The position numbers and the translations under genes were made by a program. From Bradyrhizobium sp. CCGUVB4N (GTDB lineage Bacteria > Pseudomonadota > Alphaproteobacteria > Rhizobiales > Xanthobacteraceae), in the NCBI RefSeq assembly GCF_024199945.1, contig NZ_JANADP010000001.1:5952001-6016000 (forward strand): a DNA stretch of 64,000 bases, given 5' to 3'. Below are positions 43,932-53,443 of this stretch, one piece after another (position 1 is the stretch's first letter; the number at the start of each line of letters is the position of its first letter). The notes below the pieces were generated by a model. It was given only the letters and a program-made list of their open reading frames with translations, made no database searches and had not been told where the DNA came from.

Positions 43932-45061
43932 CGTGATCCCCTTGCGAGATGGGCTTCGAGGCGGCGCGAGGCGTAGGTGATGGCACCACCGATGGCGAGA
44001 TAGACGGCGAACAGGAAGACGTAGATCTCGTAGGTCCGGCCGCTGTTCTGCGGATCGGCCAGGATCATCTGCCCGGCGCGCAGGAAATCGGTCAGGCCGA
44101 TGATGAAGACCAGCGTCGCGCCGTTGAAGATGTCGAGGATCTGTCCGACCAGCGAGGGAACGACGACGCGCAGCGCCTGCGGCAGGACGATATCGACGTT
44201 GAGAGTCCAGCTGCTCATCGCGAGCGACTTTGCCGCTTCGATCTGGCCCTTCGGCACCGCCTGAAGTCCGCTGCGGACATATTCCGCGACATAGGCTGCA
44301 AAGAACAGCGCAAAGCCCGCCATGCCGCGCAGCAGCCCCGGGACCGACGTATCCGGCGCCAGCAGCGGCACGATGATCCAGATCCAGTAGACGACGAGGA
44401 TCAACGGCACCGACCGCATCGTCTCGATATAGGCGGTCGAGATCACGCGCAGGCTGGTGATGCGGCTCTGCCGGCCGAGCGCGAGCAGGATTCCGAAGGG
44501 CAACGTCAGGATCGAGACCGCGATCGTCAGGACGACGCTGAGCAGCAGACCGCCCCAGACCTCGAAGCCCGGCGGCGAGAGCACGACGAAGATTGCGACC
44601 ACGCCCGCGAGCAGTCCCGACAGCACAATGCGCTGGTCCACAGCCCAACGGTGGGCGCCGATCCATGCCGCGATGCCGAGCGCGGCGCTGGCGGCCGTGA
44701 GCATGCCGGAATGCACGTCGATCGCGGTTGCTACCGCTGCCGAGATCAGGATCGCGAGCACAGCGACTGCCGTCAGCGCCGATCGGCCCGGGCGGAGTGA
44801 AAGGCCGAGCCCCGCACCGAACATCGCGCAGAGCGTCGCGACGGAGAACCATGCCCGCCACAACTGGTCGGCAGGATAGATGCCGGTCATCAGCACCTTG
44901 AAGCTGCCGGCGACGACTTGCCAATGCGCCTGGACCAGCACCCAATAGCCAAAGGCATAGACCGCCCAGGCCAGCAGCGGGATCACGACAAGCGACAGCG
45001 CGGCATCGAACGGTTTTGCGAAGAGGTTGCGGTGGACCCACCGCAGCGCGAGCGTGGTCAT
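43928..45061 (-). CDS. Amino-acid ABC transporter permease (AapM-like)
   Basis: A 377-residue inner-membrane permease of the AapQM-type general amino-acid transporter. The EAA-like loop is LQAVPKGQIEAAKSLAMSSW followed by VLPQALRVVVPSLVGQ. It has a long N-terminal membrane extension compared with simple glutamine permeases, normal for the AapM group. It overlaps the ATPase gene downstream by four bases and the first permease gene upstream by four bases. Confidence 0.92.
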   Translation of the reverse strand: MTTLALRWVHRNLFAKPFDAALSLVVIPLLAWAVYAFGYWVLVQAHWQVVAGSFKVLMTGIYPADQLWRAWFSVATLCAMFGAGLGLSLRPGRSALTAVAVLAILISAAVATAIDVHSGMLTAASAALGIAAWIGAHRWAVDQRIVLSGLLAGVVAIFVVLSPPGFEVWGGLLLSVVLTIAVSILTLPFGILLALGRQSRITSLRVISTAYIETMRSVPLILVVYWIWIIVPLLAPDTSVPGLLRGMAGFALFFAAYVAEYVRSGLQAVPKGQIEAAKSLAMSSWTLNVDIVLPQALRVVVPSLVGQILDIFNGATLVFIIGLTDFLRAGQMILADPQNSGRTYEIYVFLFAVYLAIGGAITYASRRLEAHLARGSR

Positions 45062-46251
45062 CGCGTCCTCCGTCCGTTGACACGCGCGTTGAGGCCATTC
45101 ACGCAGGCGCTGATGATCCAGCTCAGCGCGAGATAGGTCAGCATCACGATCACGACGCCTTCGAGATTTCTCCCGGTCTGGTTCGAGACGGTGCCATAGA
45201 CGTTGAACAGGTCGGGGAAGCCGATGGCGATCCCGAGCGAGGTATCCTTGGTCAGGCTGATGTAGCGGTTGGCCAGCGACGGCAGGACGATCCGGAAGAC
45301 CTGGGGAAGGATGATGTCGCGCAGCGTGTGGGAACGCGACAATCCGAGCGAGGCAGAGGCCTCCCATTGCCCCTTCGGCAACGACTCGATCGCGCCGCGG
45401 ACGATCTCGGCGACATAGGCGGAGCTGTTGACGACGATCGCGATGAGCAGCGCCGTCATTTCCGGTGAAATGGCAAAGCCTCCACGCGCGCCGAACCGGG
45501 TCGCGACCGGCAGGTCAAGGCCAAGAGGAAAACCGATGACGGCGGCTACGATCAGGGCCGCGATCGCTGCTGCCAAGAAGATCAACCGGAATCGCGGCCC
45601 GCGCAGAATTACGCAAGCGGCAACCAAGGCGAAGGCCGCAGCGAGCAGTCCCCACGACGCAACGCCTGCGCGCTCGGAGACCGCAAGGCCGGGCAGGAAC
45701 ACACCCGAACGACTGGCAAGCAGGCCGCCGAACCAGTTCGACGCGGCGTTGGCGGGAGGAAACCGCAGGACCACCGCAAAATACCAGAACACGATCTGGA
45801 TCAGCAGCGGCGTGTTGCGGATGGCTTCGACCAGTCCAAAGCAAAGGTTACGCACCAGCCAGTTGGTCGAGAGCCGGCCGATGCCGACCAGCGTACCGAA
45901 CATGGTGCAGAGGACGATCGCCGAGAGGGCGACCTTGAGCGAATTCCAGAGGCCCGCGAACAGCGCCTGCAGATTGGTGTTGGACGGAGAGAAAGGCTCC
46001 AGAATTGGCCACCCACCCGCGAACGAAGGCACGACACCTTCACTGAGGGAGAAGTTCGCGACATTGCCGAGATAGCCGAACGAGAACTGGATGCCCTTGC
46101 GGGCGAGCGCCTCACGGACCGCGAGGCCGAGCCAGATCACGAGCCCCGCCACCGCAATGACGATCGCCGCCTGCACGAACCATTTGAACGCGATCAGCAG
46201 GCCGCGACGCGCCGGCGGGATGCTGTGATATTCGGCGATCTCTGTGCTCAT
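45058..46251 (-). CDS. Amino-acid ABC transporter permease (AapQ-like)
   Basis: A 397-residue first permease. The EAA loop reads IESLPKGQWEASASLGLSRS, followed by ILPQVFRIVLPSLANRYISL. ATG 46251 (MSTEIAEYHSI) has GAGGGC upstream, so the 32 upstream codons are excluded. It follows the binding protein by 53 bp and pairs with the AapM-like permease. Confidence 0.92.
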   Translation of the reverse strand: MSTEIAEYHSIPPARRGLLIAFKWFVQAAIVIAVAGLVIWLGLAVREALARKGIQFSFGYLGNVANFSLSEGVVPSFAGGWPILEPFSPSNTNLQALFAGLWNSLKVALSAIVLCTMFGTLVGIGRLSTNWLVRNLCFGLVEAIRNTPLLIQIVFWYFAVVLRFPPANAASNWFGGLLASRSGVFLPGLAVSERAGVASWGLLAAAFALVAACVILRGPRFRLIFLAAAIAALIVAAVIGFPLGLDLPVATRFGARGGFAISPEMTALLIAIVVNSSAYVAEIVRGAIESLPKGQWEASASLGLSRSHTLRDIILPQVFRIVLPSLANRYISLTKDTSLGIAIGFPDLFNVYGTVSNQTGRNLEGVVIVMLTYLALSWIISACVNGLNARVNGRRTR

Positions 46252-46304
46252 GATGCCCTCCCGAGATCGAGGCGAGCCCGTTGGCTCGCCCACGACCATG
46301 TGGC

Positions 46305-47333
46305 TCAGTTCCACGGAGGCGAGTACTCGGCGCCGCCCTTGGTCCACATCGCGTTGGGGGTGCCGGCACGGTCGATGAAATACGGCGTCTTGGGTCCGAG
46401 GTTACGGTCGTAGATCTCGCCGTAATTGCCGACCGACTTGATCATGCTGGCGACGAAATCGTCAGCGACGCCGAAGTCCTTGCCGAAGCCGTCCTTCACG
46501 CCGAGGAATTTCTGGACGAAAGCGGTCTCGTCCTTCTGCCTGTCGGCGAGATTAGCCGACGTGATGTCCCATTCTTCCGCCTGGAACAGCGCGAACGTCG
46601 CCCAGCGCAGGAGATTGCGCCATTTGGAATCGTTGGCGATGACGAAGCCCGCGAACGGCGACTTGTTGAGAGTCTCGGGCAGGATGGTGAAATCATCCGG
46701 CTTGGGCGAGTTGCCACGCCAGGCCGCAAGCGCGGATTTATCCGTCGACATCGCGTTGCAGCGGTCGCTTTGCAGCGCCCCAAACAGCTTCTCGAGATTC
46801 TCGAAGGTGAGAACTTTTGTGGTCTTGAAACCGCGCACGCGGACGAAGGCAGCGAGCGTGGCTTCGGTGCCGGAGCCCTGCGTCGTACAGATCGTCGCGC
46901 CGTCAAGCTCGGCCACGGATTTCACGCCGGATGCCGACTTCACCATCATGCCGGTGCCGTCGTAGAAATTGATTGGCAGGAAATCGATGCCGACCGCGGA
47001 TTCGCGCACCGGCTTGACCGTCGTGTGCGCAAAGACGACATCGGCCTGTCCGGTCTGAAGAGCGTTGAAGCGGCTCTTGTCGGTGACGATGACGAAGTTG
47101 ACCTTGCTGGCATCGCCGAGAACGGCCGCGGCCATGGCGCGGCAGAAATCGGCATCCAGCCCCTCGATCTTGCCGGTCTTGGTGTTGAGGTAGCCGAAGC
47201 CGGGAGCGGTGTTGTCGGTGCCGCAGTTGAGGATGCCGCGCTGCTTGACGTTGTCGAGGACGGAGGCGGATGCACCGCTTGCCCACAGCGATGCTGCGGC
47301 GAGCGCAGCGACCAGGAATTTGGAACGAGCCAT
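46305..47333 (-). CDS. Amino-acid ABC transporter substrate-binding protein (AapJ-like)
   Basis: A 342-residue periplasmic binding protein. Signal peptide MARSKFLVAALAAASLWASG, cleaved near ASA, then the family motifs CGTDNTAPGFGYLNTKTGKI, EGLDADFCRAMAAAVLGD and QSDRCNAMSTDKSAL. The whole architecture matches AapJ of the general L-amino-acid importer. It is the first gene of the operon and is divergent from a LysR gene at 47527 across 193 bp. Confidence 0.93.
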   Translation of the reverse strand: MARSKFLVAALAAASLWASGASASVLDNVKQRGILNCGTDNTAPGFGYLNTKTGKIEGLDADFCRAMAAAVLGDASKVNFVIVTDKSRFNALQTGQADVVFAHTTVKPVRESAVGIDFLPINFYDGTGMMVKSASGVKSVAELDGATICTTQGSGTEATLAAFVRVRGFKTTKVLTFENLEKLFGALQSDRCNAMSTDKSALAAWRGNSPKPDDFTILPETLNKSPFAGFVIANDSKWRNLLRWATFALFQAEEWDITSANLADRQKDETAFVQKFLGVKDGFGKDFGVADDFVASMIKSVGNYGEIYDRNLGPKTPYFIDRAGTPNAMWTKGGAEYSPPWN

Positions 47334-47526
47334 CTGAAACCCCTCTTTGCCTGTTGTCGTCCAACGCGTGTCAGCCGGGCTTGGGATGTGCTCCTCTTGT
47401 GACGACCCGAACTGCTCTGGGAGTAAGGCTACAGCCGCAAAACAATTCTGGTCTACTTAATTAATTTCGCGATATACATTAGAGAATATGCATGATTGTG
47501 TTCTGGGCATTTGTTGGAGCTAAAGG

Positions 47527-48435
47527 ATGGATTTCGCCCGACTCCGCACGCTTCGTGAGCTTTCGCTGCGAAAAACAATGGCAGCGGTGGCCGAGGCCCT
47601 GCTGATCTCTCCCTCTGCGGTTTCGCAGCAAATCGCGCAGCTCGAGGACGAGACCGGCGTCGAACTGGTCGAACGCAGAGGCCGCGGCGTACGGCTGACG
47701 CCGGCGGGACAGCGACTGGCAGACCATGCCGGGCGGGTCATCGGCGTCCTGGAGGAAGCAAAGACCGACCTTGCGGAGCTGAAGAAGACCGTCGCGGGCG
47801 AATTGCGCGTCTCGGCTTTTCCCTCGGTCGCCGCATCGCTCATTCCGCCGACGATCCGGGCGATGTCGGCGCGCTTCCCTGATCTGGTGACGATATTCGA
47901 GGAGCTCGAGCCCGACGACAGCCTGGCCGCGCTGCGCGCCTGGCAGACCGATGTCGCGATCGTCGACGACCTGACGACGTCGGCAAGCCTCTCGGAGACG
48001 CAGGTCGAGATGCTGCATCTTCTCGACGATCACCTCCACGTCCTGCTGCCGCGCGACCATCCGCTGGCCGAGCGTCCTCACCTCACCCTGCCCGAGCTGG
48101 CCGCAGAACGATGGGTCCTCGACACGACCTCGGCCACCTATTCGGACGTGATCGTCGGCGCCTGCCGCAGCGCCGGCTTCGATCCCATCGTCAATGCGCG
48201 CTGCCACAGTTTCGAAGTGGTCAGGGCCATGGTCGAGGCAGGCTGCTCGGTATCGATCAATCCCGGCTTGCGCGGTCGCGACCATATCGGCACGTTGCGG
48301 CTGAAGGAGATCAAGCCGATCATCACGCGGCGGATCTTCGTGGCGTTTCGCACCGGTGAAAGACGCAATCCGGCGATCGCCGAATTCGTCAGCGCGCTTC
48401 GGGTGGTGGCTGAGTCGATGAAGGCGCAGCGGTGA
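47527..48435 (+). CDS. LysR-family transcriptional regulator
   Basis: A 302-residue regulator. The N-terminal helix-turn-helix is LLISPSAVSQQIAQLEDETG and the effector domain follows from about residue 90. It is divergent from the amino-acid importer operon and immediately precedes a hotdog-fold and a PhzF-type gene, so it probably controls both directions. Confidence 0.9.
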   Translation: MDFARLRTLRELSLRKTMAAVAEALLISPSAVSQQIAQLEDETGVELVERRGRGVRLTPAGQRLADHAGRVIGVLEEAKTDLAELKKTVAGELRVSAFPSVAASLIPPTIRAMSARFPDLVTIFEELEPDDSLAALRAWQTDVAIVDDLTTSASLSETQVEMLHLLDDHLHVLLPRDHPLAERPHLTLPELAAERWVLDTTSATYSDVIVGACRSAGFDPIVNARCHSFEVVRAMVEAGCSVSINPGLRGRDHIGTLRLKEIKPIITRRIFVAFRTGERRNPAIAEFVSALRVVAESMKAQR

Positions 48436-48836
48436 TCGATATGAGCGATGCAGCAGCAAACCTGCCACCGGGCGCCCGGCTCCTGGGACGCGAATGGATT
48501 GGCTTTGACGAGAGCGGCGACGCCGTGATCCGCTTCCAGGCTCAACTCGTCTTCACCAACAGACACGGGACCGTCCAGGGCGGATTTCTCGCGGCGATGC
48601 TGGACTCCGCGACCGGAATTTGCGCGCTCGCAAAACTCTCGCCCGACCTGACGGTGGTCACCAAGAGCCTCGACACTCGCTTCCTGAAGCCTGCGGCGGT
48701 GGGAGCCATCACGGCACGGGCGCGGGTGATCGAGCAGACGGAGCGCGACATGGTGGTGCAAGCCGAGCTTGTCGATGCCGATGGCATCGCGGTCGCCGAC
48801 GCAACGGCGCGGTTACGCATTCTTGCAAAGAAATAG
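48432..48836 (+). CDS. PaaI-type hotdog-fold thioesterase
   Basis: A 134-residue hotdog protein of the PaaI group. The family core HGTVQGGFLAAMLDSATGIC and the second strand SLDTRFLKPAAVGAITARAR are clear. The start GTG 48432 overlaps the LysR stop by four bases, which suggests translational coupling; ATG 48441 is an alternative. It probably hydrolyses an acyl-CoA produced downstream of amino-acid breakdown. Confidence 0.85.
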   Translation: MIDMSDAAANLPPGARLLGREWIGFDESGDAVIRFQAQLVFTNRHGTVQGGFLAAMLDSATGICALAKLSPDLTVVTKSLDTRFLKPAAVGAITARARVIEQTERDMVVQAELVDADGIAVADATARLRILAKK

Positions 48837-48851
48837 ATTATGGAGACAGAT

Positions 48852-49724
48852 ATGCCTCGCGCCTTCAAAGTCGTCGATGCGTTTTCGGCAAAGCCGCTCC
48901 TGGGCAATCCCGTCGCAGTCGTCCTCGATGGTTCGGGACTGACCGACAACGACATGCAGGCCATCGCCGGTTGGACGAACCTTTCCGAAACGACGTTCGT
49001 TCTGCCGCCGACCAAGCCCGGCGCGGATTATCGCCTGCGCATTTTCAATCCGGCCACGGAAATGCCGTTCGCCGGCCATCCGACATTGGGGAGCGCCCAC
49101 GCCGTCCTGGAAGCCGGCGTCGCGCGGCCGAGGCATGGCAAGCTCGTTCAGGAGTGCGGTGTCGGGTTGGTGGACGTTGCGGTGAATGGCGAGGGTCCCG
49201 ATCGGACTTTGACTCTCACGCTTCCGCCGGCGACGGTGACCTCACTGACGGACGATGAGATTGACGAGGTTGAAGCGATCCTGCGGCACCCGATCTTGCG
49301 CGATGCCAGGCCCGCGATCATCAATGTCGGGGCCGTCTGGATCATCGCGCAGCTTGCAAGCGTCGGAGCCGTGCTCGGCCTGCAGCCCGATCTGGTCCGC
49401 TCGGCCGCGTTCGAAAGGCGCAAGGGTGCAACCGGCATCACGGTGTTCGCGACGCAACCCGAAGGCAGTCATGACATCGAGGTCAGGACCTTTGCCCCGT
49501 CCTGCGGCGTCAATGAAGACCCGGTCTGCGGAAGCGGCAACGGCAGCGTTGCCGTGTTCCGGTCAACGCGGGGCCTGCTGCCTGCCGGCGGGACGCGCTA
49601 CAAATCCGAGCAAGGCAGGCGTGTCGGGCGCGATGGCAAGATCAGCGTTGCGGTCGACGCAGACGGCCGCGTTCACGTCGGCGGAGCCTGTGTTACGACC
49701 GTCGACGGGCTGATCGCGTCATAG
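48852..49724 (+). CDS. PhzF-family isomerase/epimerase
   Basis: A 290-residue PhzF/diaminopimelate-epimerase-fold protein. The catalytic Glu46 is in TNLSETTFVL, with GHPTLGSAHAVL and the C-terminal substrate motif EDPVCGSGNGSVA. ATG 48852 is preceded by GGAG and gives the standard start MPRAFKVVDAFSAKPLLGNP. It follows the thioesterase by 15 bp. It likely isomerises an amino-acid-derived compound; its exact role is unknown. Confidence 0.88.
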   Translation: MPRAFKVVDAFSAKPLLGNPVAVVLDGSGLTDNDMQAIAGWTNLSETTFVLPPTKPGADYRLRIFNPATEMPFAGHPTLGSAHAVLEAGVARPRHGKLVQECGVGLVDVAVNGEGPDRTLTLTLPPATVTSLTDDEIDEVEAILRHPILRDARPAIINVGAVWIIAQLASVGAVLGLQPDLVRSAAFERRKGATGITVFATQPEGSHDIEVRTFAPSCGVNEDPVCGSGNGSVAVFRSTRGLLPAGGTRYKSEQGRRVGRDGKISVAVDADGRVHVGGACVTTVDGLIAS

Positions 49725-49765
49725 CGCGGGTCCGCCTTCGACCGATCTCGCGCACGGCCCGTACG

Positions 49766-49837
49766 GTCATTGCGAGCGAAGCGAAACAATCCGGTTCCCT
49801 TCGCGGAGACAGCCTGGATTGCTTCGCTCGCAATGAC
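49766..49837. repeat. Palindromic element (GTCATTGCGAGCGAAGC type)
   Basis: Perfect 17-base arms GTCATTGCGAGCGAAGC (49766-49782) and GCTTCGCTCGCAATGAC (49821-49837) in the gap between the PhzF-like and DUF3126 genes. It is the same style of element as those at 733, 3002 and 18755. Confidence 0.85.
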
Positions 49838-49845
49838 GAAAGTGA

Positions 49846-50064
49846 CTATTCCTGATCGACCAGATCGTCCTCGAGGATCGCCATCTGGAACTGGAACGAG
49901 CGATCATCGTCCTCGTCGTCGACGAAGAGCACGCCGATGAACTCCTCGCCGATATAGACCTCGGCGCTGTCATCCTTCTTCGGCCGCGGCACGACGCGGA
50001 TCTTGGGATTGCCGAATACGCGTTTCAGATACGCATCGAGCTTTCTGACTTCTTTGACGTCCAC
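49846..50064 (-). CDS. DUF3126-family protein
   Basis: A 72-residue acidic protein (MDVKEVRKLDAYLKRVFGNP... ending EDDLVDQE) that fits the DUF3126 family, a small alphaproteobacterial family of unknown function. It is downstream of cysE on the same strand but separated by a terminator, so it has its own transcript. Confidence 0.85.
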   Translation of the reverse strand: MDVKEVRKLDAYLKRVFGNPKIRVVPRPKKDDSAEVYIGEEFIGVLFVDDEDDDRSFQFQMAILEDDLVDQE

Positions 50065-50149
50065 GGCAAGTCTCCGATCAAAATTGGTCGGCGGGTTTTA
50101 GGACGAGACGCGGCGAACCGCCAGCAGGAATTGCCAAAGAATTTGGGGA

Positions 50150-50176
50150 CGAAAAGGGCCGGAGAATCCGGCCCTT
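50150..50176 (-). terminator. Intrinsic terminator after cysE
   Basis: On the minus strand AAGGGCCGG and CCGGCCCTT form a nine-base stem (50154-50176) followed by TTTTCG, just after the cysE stop codon at 50188. Confidence 0.88.
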
Positions 50177-50187
50177 AACGCGCGAGT

Positions 50188-51012
50188 CTAGAGCCCCATC
50201 GCGTTGATCATCTGGTCCATGGTGCGCGACGGCTCGGCGCAGCCGGCTTCGCCCACGATCTTGGCGGGCACGCCCGCGACGGTGACGTTGTGCGGCACCG
50301 GCTTGACCACGACCGAGCCGGCGGCGATGCGCGCGCAATGGCCGATCTCGATGTTGCCGAGGATCTTGGCGCCGGCGCCGATCAGCACGCCATGGCGAAT
50401 CTTGGGATGACGGTCCTCGTTCTCCTTGCCGGTGCCGCCGAGCGTGACGCCGTGCAGGATCGAGACGTCGTCCTCGATCACAGCCGTCTCACCGCAGACG
50501 AAGCCGGTGGCGTGGTCGAGGAAGATGCCGCGGCCGATGCGCGCGGCGGGATTGATGTCGGTCTGGAACACCGCGGACGCGCGGCTCTGGAGATAATACG
50601 CAAAATCCTTGCGGCCCTTCAGATAGAGCCAGTGCGCGAGGCGATGGGTCTGGATGGCATGGAAGCCCTTGAAGTAGAGCAAGGGATCGATGAAGCGCGA
50701 GGTCGCGGGATCGCGGTCGTAGACGGCGACGAGATCGGCGCGGAAGGCGTTGCCCAAATCGGGATCGTCGCGCAGCGCCTCGTCGAAGGTCTGGCGCACC
50801 AGATCGCCCGACAGCGCGGCGTGATCGAGCCGGTCGGCGACGCGGTGGACCACCGAATCCTCGAGGCGGCTGTGATGCAGCACCGTCGAATAGATGAAGG
50901 TCGCAAGCTCGGGCTCGCGATGGACGATGTCCTCCGCCTCGCCGCGGATCCGGTCCCAGATCGGATCGAGCGTTGCGAGCTTTCCTCCCGGATTGACCTG
51001 ATGCACTGCCAT
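50188..51012 (-). CDS. cysE: Serine O-acetyltransferase
   Basis: A 274-residue enzyme that makes O-acetylserine from serine and acetyl-CoA for cysteine synthesis. The N-terminal helical SATase domain (DRIRGEAEDIVHREPELATF; LLYFKGFHAIQTHRLAHWLY) is followed by the left-handed beta-helix with the active-site His and Asp (IFLDHATGFVCGETAV, ILHGVTLGG). ATG 51012 (MAVHQVNPGGKL) is a typical Bradyrhizobium CysE start. The C-terminal tail that binds the sulfhydrylase is present (MDQMINAMGL). Confidence 0.93.
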   Translation of the reverse strand: MAVHQVNPGGKLATLDPIWDRIRGEAEDIVHREPELATFIYSTVLHHSRLEDSVVHRVADRLDHAALSGDLVRQTFDEALRDDPDLGNAFRADLVAVYDRDPATSRFIDPLLYFKGFHAIQTHRLAHWLYLKGRKDFAYYLQSRASAVFQTDINPAARIGRGIFLDHATGFVCGETAVIEDDVSILHGVTLGGTGKENEDRHPKIRHGVLIGAGAKILGNIEIGHCARIAAGSVVVKPVPHNVTVAGVPAKIVGEAGCAEPSRTMDQMINAMGL

Positions 51013-51288
51013 GGGATCTGCTCTTTCGAATTGGCTCGTTTGGCTGGGTCTATACCACAGTCTAGACGACAAAGTCCTGACCGGCTTGCCTGAGAGTGAA
51101 CAGCGCCTTGCCCCGCGAAAGCATACCAACGCGTTGAAACACAAGAGTTTCCCGGAACGCCCCCAAGCGGCAAGGTCGGCTTGAAATGGTCAGAGTTGCG
51201 CCAAATTCAAGCCGGGCGGCGTCAAACTATTGGTGAATTTCGTCTCAACCGTTATTGCGGGCATGGTCCGGACGAGGACGGAGCGGAT

Positions 51289-52668
51289 TTGAGCATCACC
51301 ACCGACAGTTTGCGCAGGCGCGCCACGGATAGCTTTTGGCTGCGGCTGGCGGCGGTGGCACTGCCCCTCCTCCTGATCGCGCCGGCGTTCTGGAACGGCT
51401 ATCCGCTGTTACAATGGGATACCGGCGGCTATCTGGCGCGCTGGTACGAGGGCTATCTGGTCCCCAGCCGCTCCACCGTGTTCGGCCTCTATCTGCATTA
51501 CGGCGAGAATTTCGGCTTCTGGATCAACCTCGCGATCCAGTCGCTGGCGACGCTGTGGCTGTTGCAGCTGACGCTGCGCGTGCTGGGCTTGATGCAGACA
51601 TTCCGCTTTGTTGCGATCAGCCTGCTGCTGATCCTGTCAACGGCGCTGCCCTGGCTCGCCAGCATGCTGCTCACCGACATCTTTGCAGGACTGTCGATCC
51701 TGTCGCTGTTCCTGCTGATCGTCGGCGCAGGCCGGACGTCGACGCTCGAAAAGATCTCGCTGTTCGTCTTTACCGCCTTTGCCGCCGCGACCCACAGCGC
51801 CACGCTCGGCGTGCTGCTCGGGCTGTGCGCCGCCGGCTGGATGGTGCGGCCGTTCCTCGGGCCTCGCCTCCCGATGGCCGGACTGGCGCAGGCGAGCCTG
51901 ACGATTGTCGTGGGCGGCTTGATGCTGGTGTCGGCGAACCATGCGCTATCAGGCAAATGGGCCTGGACGCCCGGCGGCACCGGCGTCGCCTTCGGCCGCA
52001 TGATGCAGGACGGCATCGTTGCGCAATATTTGAACGACCACTGCCCGCGCGAAAACTTCAAGCTCTGTCCCTATCGCAACGAGCTGCCGGCGACCGCCGA
52101 TGAGTTCCTGTGGGGCCACAGCATGTTCAACACGCTCGGCCGCTTCGAGGGCATGAACGACGAGATGGGCACCATCGTCGTGCAATCGCTCGCGGCCTAT
52201 CCGGCCTGGCAGGCCGAGGCGGCCTTGCGCGCGATGGGGCAGCAATTGCTGCATGTGGCGACCGGCGAAGGCACCAGCGGCTGGATTCCCCATACCTACG
52301 GCATCATCGAGCGCTACATCCCGACGCAGGTGGCGGCGATGCGCGAGGCGCGGCAGCAGCAATGGGGCCTCGATTTCAGCTACGTCAACTGGCTGCACGT
52401 GCCGGTCGCACTGGTCTCGATGCTGGGACTGCTCGCACTGCTCGGACGCGGGCTCGGCGATCGGAAGCTCGACGATCTGACGCTGCTGGCCGCGACGGTG
52501 ACGCTGGCGCTGCTCGGCAACGCCTTCATCTGCGGCATCATCTCGGGGCCGCACGACCGCTACGGCGCGCGCATGGTGTGGGTTGCGACCTTCGTGGTGC
52601 TGATGGCGTTGTTCCGGTCGATCGGCGACGACGACGAGCCGGCGGACGAGGCCTCAGCCGCGGCGTGA
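51289..52668 (+). CDS. Multi-pass membrane protein of unknown function
   Basis: A 459-residue protein with about nine to ten membrane helices, for example LAAVALPLLLIAPAFW, FRFVAISLLLILSTALPWLA, IFAGLSILSLFLLIVGAG and MVWVATFVVLMALF. Two cysteines sit in a likely periplasmic loop (LNDHCPRENFKLCPYRNELP). The start TTG 51289 has GGAGCGG six bases upstream; the 36 codons before it look non-coding. Its last 15 bases overlap the convergent hydrolase gene. It resembles glycosyltransferase-like membrane enzymes in shape only. Confidence 0.75.
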   Translation: MSITTDSLRRRATDSFWLRLAAVALPLLLIAPAFWNGYPLLQWDTGGYLARWYEGYLVPSRSTVFGLYLHYGENFGFWINLAIQSLATLWLLQLTLRVLGLMQTFRFVAISLLLILSTALPWLASMLLTDIFAGLSILSLFLLIVGAGRTSTLEKISLFVFTAFAAATHSATLGVLLGLCAAGWMVRPFLGPRLPMAGLAQASLTIVVGGLMLVSANHALSGKWAWTPGGTGVAFGRMMQDGIVAQYLNDHCPRENFKLCPYRNELPATADEFLWGHSMFNTLGRFEGMNDEMGTIVVQSLAAYPAWQAEAALRAMGQQLLHVATGEGTSGWIPHTYGIIERYIPTQVAAMREARQQQWGLDFSYVNWLHVPVALVSMLGLLALLGRGLGDRKLDDLTLLAATVTLALLGNAFICGIISGPHDRYGARMVWVATFVVLMALFRSIGDDDEPADEASAAA

Positions 52669-53409
52669 CAGGAAGTCGAGCACGCCGGTCTTGTAGACCT
52701 TGTCGCCGACCGCGCGCATGTGATCGCGGCCCGGGATATCGAGCACTTCCGAGCCGGGGATGATCGCACCGAGCGCGCTGGCCGAGCCCGCAACATCATC
52801 AAGACTACCGACCGCGATCAGCACGGGCACGTCGATGCGCGCCGCCTCCTCCCTGGTCATGAGATCGCGCGTGCCGCGCAGGCAGGCGGCGAGCGCGCGG
52901 CGGTCGGATCGGGTCTGGTCCGCAAACGCACGAAAGGTGCGGCCGACGGGATCGGTGACGTCGTCGAGCGAGGGCGCTTCCAGCGCCTTGGCGACGTTCT
53001 CGCCGGGCCCGGTGCCCTCGATCAGGCCGCCGATGCCGATGCCGCCGAGGATCGCCGAGCGCAGGCGCTGCGGCTCGTTCAGCCCAAGCCAGGCCGTCAT
53101 CCGCCCGCCCATCGAATAACCCATGATGTCGGCCTGCGGGATGGCGAGATGGTCCATCAGCGCGAGCACGTCGCCGGCCATGGTCGGAATCGAGTACTGC
53201 GCGGACTCGTAGAGTTTTGCGCTGTCGCCATGGCCGCGATTGTCCAGCGCAATGACGCGGCGGCCGTTCTTGCGCAGCTCCGAGACCCAGGTCGGGTAGA
53301 CCCAGTTCACGTTCTTGCTCGAGGCAAAGCCGTGCACCAGGATGATCGGATCGCCCTCGCCTTCGTCGAGATAGGCAATTTCAACAGCGCCGTTGTGAAA
53401 GCTCGGCAT
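52654..53409 (-). CDS. Alpha/beta hydrolase
   Basis: A 251-residue alpha/beta hydrolase. Oxyanion HGFASS, nucleophile Ser99 in GYSMGG, and the His in GRDHMRAVGD are in the usual order; the Asp lies in AVGSLDDVAG. ATG 53409 (MPSFHNGAVEIAYLDEGEGD) is the normal start; an earlier one adds 18 residues. Substrate unknown; probably a small ester. It overlaps the 3' end of the convergent membrane protein. Confidence 0.88.
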   Translation of the reverse strand: MPSFHNGAVEIAYLDEGEGDPIILVHGFASSKNVNWVYPTWVSELRKNGRRVIALDNRGHGDSAKLYESAQYSIPTMAGDVLALMDHLAIPQADIMGYSMGGRMTAWLGLNEPQRLRSAILGGIGIGGLIEGTGPGENVAKALEAPSLDDVTDPVGRTFRAFADQTRSDRRALAACLRGTRDLMTREEAARIDVPVLIAVGSLDDVAGSASALGAIIPGSEVLDIPGRDHMRAVGDKVYKTGVLDFLSRRG

Positions 53410-53443
53410 CAGCAGTTCCGCAGATTTGAGGGAAAGGGTGATC

